Shown here piece after piece: positions 60,071-64,000 of a stretch of 64,000 nucleotides of DNA (the first letter of the stretch is position 1; each line of letters starts with the position of its first letter). The position numbers and the translations under genes are program-made. The DNA lies in assembly GCA_017744355.1 (NCBI GenBank), contig JAGIBK010000005.1, positions 62,001 to 126,000 of the forward strand, given 5' to 3'. The notes below the pieces were generated by a model that did no database searches, was not told the origin of the DNA, and saw nothing but the letters and a program-made list of their open reading frames with translations. Origin of the DNA: a bacterium (lineage in GTDB: Bacteria > Cyanobacteriota > Sericytochromatia > S15B-MN24 > UBA4093).

Positions 60071-63000
60071 TTACAGGTCGGTTACAGGGGCCGATCGGGT
60101 GATGCGCTCGAACAGCTCCTCGGTCTCGGGCATGGGGTCCACGTCCAGCTCCTCGGCGAGGGCCGCGACGCAGCGGTCGTAGGTGCGCAGGGCCATGGCG
60201 CGATCGCCTTGGCGGTAGTAGGCGCGCATGAGCAGGCGGTAGGCCTCCTCGACGGAGCGGTCCTTTTCGAGCAGGCGCTGGCACCAGTGGGCCGAGCCCG
60301 CGTCGTCGCCCCGCTCGGCCAAGAGGCGTGACAGACGCAGAGCCGCCTCGTTGTAACGGTCCTTGAGGCGCTCGCGCTCTTGCTCGCACCACGCGTCGTA
60401 GTGGACGAAGTCCTGAAGGAAATCCCCCTCGTACAGCTCCAGGGCCTCGCGGTAGCACGCGCTGGGGTCCTCGCCCATGGCCTCCGTGGCCCGGGCGGCT
60501 TCCAGCAGGCGCTCGCACTCGGCCACGTCGAGCCAGACGTCGGCACCCGTCATGAGGCCGTAGCTGAGCCCCTCTCGGCGGATGAAGCGCGGTGCCTGAC
60601 CGCTGGCGCGCTCGGGCTCCAGGGCCTTGTTGAGGGCGTTGAGGGCCACCCGGAAGGTCTGGTCGGCGGCCTTCGCGTCCAGGTCGGGCCACAAGAGGTC
60701 CAGGATCCGGGTCTTCGGCAGCCACTGGCCGCGGTAGGTCACGAGCAGGTGGAAGAGCTGGCGGGCTTTCTCGCGGCCCCAGGCGCGATCGCCCAGCTCC
60801 TGCGCGCCGCGCCACACCCGGAACTTGCCGAGGGTACGGATCCTGAGCACTTCCACGTCTAATGCTTGGGGGGCGCTCTCCTCTTCCTGGAGCCAGGGCT
60901 GGAGGGTCGCTTTGGGCACGCCCAGCGCAAGGGCGTCGTCGCAGAAGGCCTGAGCATCCTCGGTGCGGGCGAAGCCCAAAAGGGTGGGGCGCTTCAATAG
61001 GAAGCCGTAATCGTGCTTGCGGACGAGGGCAGCGAGGGTGCGGAAGCGCAGGGCGAGGGCCTTGGGCTCGCGCAAAGCAATCGAGAGGCGCGCGAAGCAC
61101 AGAGCGCAGAGCGCCTGACCGAACGGGTCGCCGCAGCGCTCGAAGCCGCTCTGAGCCTGCATGAGCCAGCGCTCGGCCTTGGGGTCGCCCGCCGCGGCGT
61201 AGACGGCGCCGAGCGAGAGGCCCAAGAGCGCCGAGAGCCACACGTCGCCGGTCGCCTGGGCAAGCTCCAGGCCCTCGCGGGCGAAGGCCTCGGCTTCAGA
61301 AAGCCGGCCCTGGCGCCCGGCCAGCAGCGCGAGGCCCATCAGGGGCTCGGCCTTGAGACGTGCCACTCCCACGGGGACGGCAAGGGCGAGGGCCTCGCGG
61401 TAGCGGGCCTCGGCCGTTTCGGTTTCCCCTTGTACCAAGTAGGCGTGCCCTTCGCGGATCAAGGCGACGGCTTCGGTCCAGCGGGCGCCTTGCCGACGAG
61501 CGCGTTCCAGGGCGCTCGTGGCGTGGGCGAGGGCTGCTTCGCCGCCGCCCGTGAGGGCCTCGATGAAAGAAAGGATGAGGGCGGCCTCTCGATGGGCCTT
61601 GGTCGCGCCTTCCCGGTCGGGAGCGACGGCTGCGATCAAGAGGGCATGGGCCGAGGCCAGGCGCCCGGTGCGCAGGAGGATGCGCCCCATGTGCTCGAGG
61701 GTCTCGGGGCGCGCGCTCAGGCCCGCCTCTTCGAGCATGCGCTCGGCTTCGGGGGCGCGGCCCTGGTTGAGAAGGTTCTCGGCCAGGTGGGCGCGAAGCG
61801 CACTCTGGCGCGCGGGGTCCGGGTCGCAGGCGAGGGCTTCTTGAAGCCAGCGCTCGGCCTGGGCCGGTTGCAGGGTGTCCAGGTAGACCATGGCCTTGGC
61901 CGCAAGCGCCTGGGCGCGGGCCTCGGGCATCTCCGCCCAGCCCCGCTCGGCTCGGTCGTACCAGGCGATCGCCTCGTCGAAGCGCCCGGCGAGGCGGCAG
62001 GCGTCGCCGTAGGCGAGGGTCAAGTCAGGGGTGCGCTCCACCAATTCGGCGGGCAGAGCCGCAAGCCACGATCCGAGCGGCGCGAAGCGCCCCTGCCGTA
62101 CCATCTCGGGCGCAAGCCCCGTCATGAGGGCACAGGCCTCGGCGAGCGCACCGGCCGAAAGCAGGTGGGCGATCGCTTCCTCGTCGTCCCCCAGCACCTG
62201 CATGGCGTGGGCGGCCTCGCGGTGTGCGGCTTCGAGCGCGTTGCGCTCTAAAAGGCGCGCGAGCAGGAACTCTTGAAAAAGCGGGTGCAGCCGATAGGCG
62301 TTCGGGCCGAGTGTTGCCAAGAACAGGCCGCGCTCGCCCAGGCTGCGCAGGCGCTCGGGGGCTTCGGGGTCGTCCAGGAGCGCGCCGCAGGCCCGGGCGT
62401 CGAGCCGCGCGAGCGGGGCGACGGCCAGCAGCAGCTCGCGCTCGGCAGGTTGAAGCTTGGAGAAGACCTCGCGGGCCAGGTACTCGAAGAGGTCTCGCAA
62501 GGAGCCCGCTTCGTCCAGCCCGCTGGTGCCGCCCGCGCGCTGGGCGAGCAGTTGCAAGGCCATGGGCCAGCCTTCGGTCTTCGCGATGAGGCGATCGGCC
62601 TCTTCGGAAGCGGGTGTCTCGCTGCCCAGGTGCGCAAAGAGGGCGCGGGCCTCGTCCGGGGTGAAGGCGAGGGTGCTTTGATCGAGCACCTGAGCATCCC
62701 CTTGCAGGCGATAGCGGGCGAAGTCGGGCAGCTCGGGCCGCTGGCGCGAGACCAGGACCAGGTGCAGCGCAGGCGGCAGGTGTGTCAGCAGGTGGTTGAT
62801 GAGGGCGAGGGCCTCGGGGGCGCCGTGCAGGTGATGAAAGTCATCGAGGACGAGCCAGGCTTCCTCATCCAGGCGATCGAGCAAGCTATCCGCCAGGCGC
62901 TCGATGGCTTCCAGGCCGTGCACGCTGGCTCCGCCCGGCTGGGCCAAGAGGGCGAGGGCACCGTCAGCCACTCCAGGGAAGCGCCGGTGGGCGAGGTGCG

Positions 63001-63253
63001 CCAGGTGCAGGGCCAGGACCTGCGGGTCCCGGTCGCGCTCGGAGAGGGCGTACCACAGGGCGGCCTGCTTGCTGCGCTCGAAGTAGTCGGCCAAGAGTGC
63101 GCTCTTGCCGTACCCGGTGCCTGCGACCACGGCGACGAGCGGCAGCTCCCGCGCTCCATCCAGCCACGCGTCGAGCCGCTCACGCCTCAGCGGCGCGCGG
63201 CGCAGGCGCGGGGACAAGAATTTGGTACGCGTGACGACCTCAGCGCCGAACAA
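60071..63253 (-). CDS. Giant STAND-ATPase/BTAD transcriptional regulator
   Basis: 1060 residues from TTG (GAGGAGG 5-6 nt upstream). N-terminal STAND NTPase: Walker A AGTGYGKSALLAD (residues 44-56), Walker B WLVLDDFHHLHG and a helical domain. The middle is TPR-like (about 380-800). The C terminus has a winged-helix trans_reg_C-like domain (LRIRTLGKFRVWRGAQELGD, about 815-900) joined to a BTAD domain (YEGDFLQDFVHYDAWCEQER, up to the end), as in SARP and MalT-like activators. Likely activator of the downstream acyl-CoA ligase and MFS genes, 60 nt away; the ligand may be the acid or its CoA ester. Confidence 0.92.
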   Translation of the reverse strand: MFGAEVVTRTKFLSPRLRRAPLRRERLDAWLDGARELPLVAVVAGTGYGKSALLADYFERSKQAALWYALSERDRDPQVLALHLAHLAHRRFPGVADGALALLAQPGGASVHGLEAIERLADSLLDRLDEEAWLVLDDFHHLHGAPEALALINHLLTHLPPALHLVLVSRQRPELPDFARYRLQGDAQVLDQSTLAFTPDEARALFAHLGSETPASEEADRLIAKTEGWPMALQLLAQRAGGTSGLDEAGSLRDLFEYLAREVFSKLQPAERELLLAVAPLARLDARACGALLDDPEAPERLRSLGERGLFLATLGPNAYRLHPLFQEFLLARLLERNALEAAHREAAHAMQVLGDDEEAIAHLLSAGALAEACALMTGLAPEMVRQGRFAPLGSWLAALPAELVERTPDLTLAYGDACRLAGRFDEAIAWYDRAERGWAEMPEARAQALAAKAMVYLDTLQPAQAERWLQEALACDPDPARQSALRAHLAENLLNQGRAPEAERMLEEAGLSARPETLEHMGRILLRTGRLASAHALLIAAVAPDREGATKAHREAALILSFIEALTGGGEAALAHATSALERARRQGARWTEAVALIREGHAYLVQGETETAEARYREALALAVPVGVARLKAEPLMGLALLAGRQGRLSEAEAFAREGLELAQATGDVWLSALLGLSLGAVYAAAGDPKAERWLMQAQSGFERCGDPFGQALCALCFARLSIALREPKALALRFRTLAALVRKHDYGFLLKRPTLLGFARTEDAQAFCDDALALGVPKATLQPWLQEEESAPQALDVEVLRIRTLGKFRVWRGAQELGDRAWGREKARQLFHLLVTYRGQWLPKTRILDLLWPDLDAKAADQTFRVALNALNKALEPERASGQAPRFIRREGLSYGLMTGADVWLDVAECERLLEAARATEAMGEDPSACYREALELYEGDFLQDFVHYDAWCEQERERLKDRYNEAALRLSRLLAERGDDAGSAHWCQRLLEKDRSVEEAYRLLMRAYYRQGDRAMALRTYDRCVAALAEELDVDPMPETEELFERITRSAPVTDL

Positions 63254-63355
63254 GCTGCCTCCTCTCGTTCCTCCTTAAGTACCCCCGCTCGATCTCGCTC
63301 AACCGGATCGCTCCTTCGTGATCCTTTCTTTAATGCAAGATGAACGATCTTTTAA

Positions 63356-63384
63356 TTCAGATTGAATGCTTGACGGTCTATGAT
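63356..63384 (+). promoter_or_regulatory. Weak promoter candidate for the hydrolase lipoprotein gene
   Basis: TTCAGA (63356-63361), 17-bp spacer, TATGAT (63379-63384), 38 nt before the ATG. The -10 is good, the -35 poor. Bases 63254-63355 upstream, divergent from the regulator gene, show nothing else. Confidence 0.4.
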
Positions 63385-63421
63385 AAAAGGAGGTCTTCCC
63401 GAGCGTCTGGAGTTTTCGCCG

Positions 63422-64000
63422 ATGCGTGCGCGTCCTTCCTGGCTCACCATGCTCCTCATGGCCGCTCTTGTCTCGGGATGCGGCGCATGGGATGGGAGCT
63501 CAATGGGCAGGGTACCGGATCGATCCAGTGATAGCGTTCGCGCGGAAGCTTCCGCGGGCGCTCGCTACCGCTTGGCGGGCACCGTTTCGGGCCGCGAGTG
63601 GCAGAAGCTCGAGCGCCTCGTGAGCACCTCGGACGACTTCCCCAAGGAGAAGCTGCGCCCCAACGGCCGCCACACCGACGCGGACATCGTGAAGGCCTTC
63701 GGTACCGACGCGCCTCCTTCGAGCGACGTGCTCTTGCACTACTATTCGGGCTGGGAAGAGGCCAAGGGCGTGCCGGTCCTCTTGGTCCACGGGACCATCC
63801 TCGATGCCACCAGCACCTGGATCAAGCCCCACGACCAGAAGGGCCTCGCCAAGGCCCTCGCCGAAAAGGGCCACCGGGTCTTCGCCGTCACCTTCGCCAA
63901 CCGCCACGGGGACAATGTCCTGCAGGCCGAGCAGATCGCCTGGGCGATCGCGCGCATCAAGCAAGTGACGGGGGCCGCCGAGGTGGACGTGATCGCCCAC
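63422..64000 (+). CDS. Lipoprotein alpha/beta hydrolase (3' end outside window)
   Basis: 193 codons to the window edge, fully open. Signal peptide with lipobox LVSGC (Cys20), an N-terminal segment of about 90 residues (RYRLAGTVSGREWQKLERLV), then the hydrolase start PVLLVHGTILDATSTW with the oxyanion-hole HG, RVFAVTFANRHGD, and VDVIAH at the end, the beginning of the nucleophile elbow whose catalytic Ser should follow just outside. Lipase or esterase of the outer membrane. GGAG lies 9 nt before the ATG. Divergent from the regulator gene. Confidence 0.82.
   Translation, partial: MRARPSWLTMLLMAALVSGCGAWDGSSMGRVPDRSSDSVRAEASAGARYRLAGTVSGREWQKLERLVSTSDDFPKEKLRPNGRHTDADIVKAFGTDAPPSSDVLLHYYSGWEEAKGVPVLLVHGTILDATSTWIKPHDQKGLAKALAEKGHRVFAVTFANRHGDNVLQAEQIAWAIARIKQVTGAAEVDVIAH

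Overview
The window is roughly two-thirds G+C, with gene-dense, strongly Shine-Dalgarno-led operons. It reads like a chromosome segment of a non-photosynthetic bacterium related to Cyanobacteria (a Sericytochromatia-like member of Cyanobacteriota is my best guess). Three things point there. The octamer GCGATCGC, the cyanobacterial HIP1 element, occurs about 50 times by eye where base composition predicts two or three. There is a PDZ-radical SAM protein of the DUF512/TIGR03279 type, described as cyanobacterial. There is also a ferredoxin-metallo-beta-lactamase protein of a type I associate with cyanobacteria and plastid lineages. No photosynthesis gene is present; the bioenergetic signature is a complete cbb3 oxidase operon. 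The assignment is inference.

Layout, left half. 1-3.1 kb: the end of a PLP decarboxylase and two tandem-duplicated LysR regulators. 3.2-8.8 kb: a small lipoprotein, then a minus-strand sulfur set (TSUP exporter, rhodanese-MBL persulfide dioxygenase-like protein, TusA, DsrE2, YeiH-type exporter, methyltransferase, DUF302), with a shared operator-like motif 22-30 nt before three of its start codons. 8.8-12.1 kb: a 44-residue membrane peptide, a 2-oxoglutarate oxygenase and a globin-coupled oxygen-sensing chemoreceptor. 12.1-20.7 kb: ccoNOQPGHIS, with a divergent YtkA/DsbD_2 pair that may supply copper. 21-24.7 kb: a caspase-like lipoprotein, tRNA-Met(CAU), an AT-rich island with a HEPN-like gene, and the ferredoxin-MBL gene behind a structured leader. 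24.8-32.6 kb: class V aminotransferase, OPT transporter, LOG-family protein, a transmembrane chemoreceptor, ComF and VanZ-like genes.

Layout, right half. 32.7-37.6 kb: tyrA-aroA, a four-domain S1 protein and the DUF512 radical SAM gene, all on the plus strand. 37.6-41.7 kb: a PAS histidine kinase, a lipoprotein and a cell-envelope/osmotic stress group (mechanosensitive channel, YtxH, GlsB). 41.9-45.5 kb: a GT4 glycosyltransferase divergent from a trehalose-6-phosphate-synthase-like gene that overlaps an unusual non-HAD phosphatase. 45.6-49.3 kb: tRNA-Val, a secreted protein, a PRC-barrel/HhH protein, gltX and a small KQxxYL-type protein. 49.4-52.5 kb: three ATGA-coupled genes encoding an EDR1/CTR1-type domain, a protein kinase and a TPR protein, which split the architecture of plant Raf-like kinases. 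52.5-57.1 kb: four secreted lipoproteins (IPT/TIG, Big-like, M14 carboxypeptidase). 57.2-63.3 kb: a minus-strand run of a giant STAND/BTAD regulator, acyl-CoA ligase and MFS transporter. 63.4 kb to the edge: a lipoprotein alpha/beta hydrolase cut off by the window.

The genes suggest a motile organism of low-oxygen habitats (oxygen-sensing chemoreceptor, high-affinity oxidase) that detoxifies sulfide or persulfide and makes a compatible solute. The most interesting candidates for new biology are the EDR1-kinase-TPR operon, the shared sulfur-regulon operator, the synthase-phosphatase pair, the HEPN-like island next to the tRNA, and the HIP1 enrichment outside photosynthetic cyanobacteria. Start codons were chosen by Shine-Dalgarno spacing. 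I could run no searches or folding programs, so family names rest on recognised motifs.
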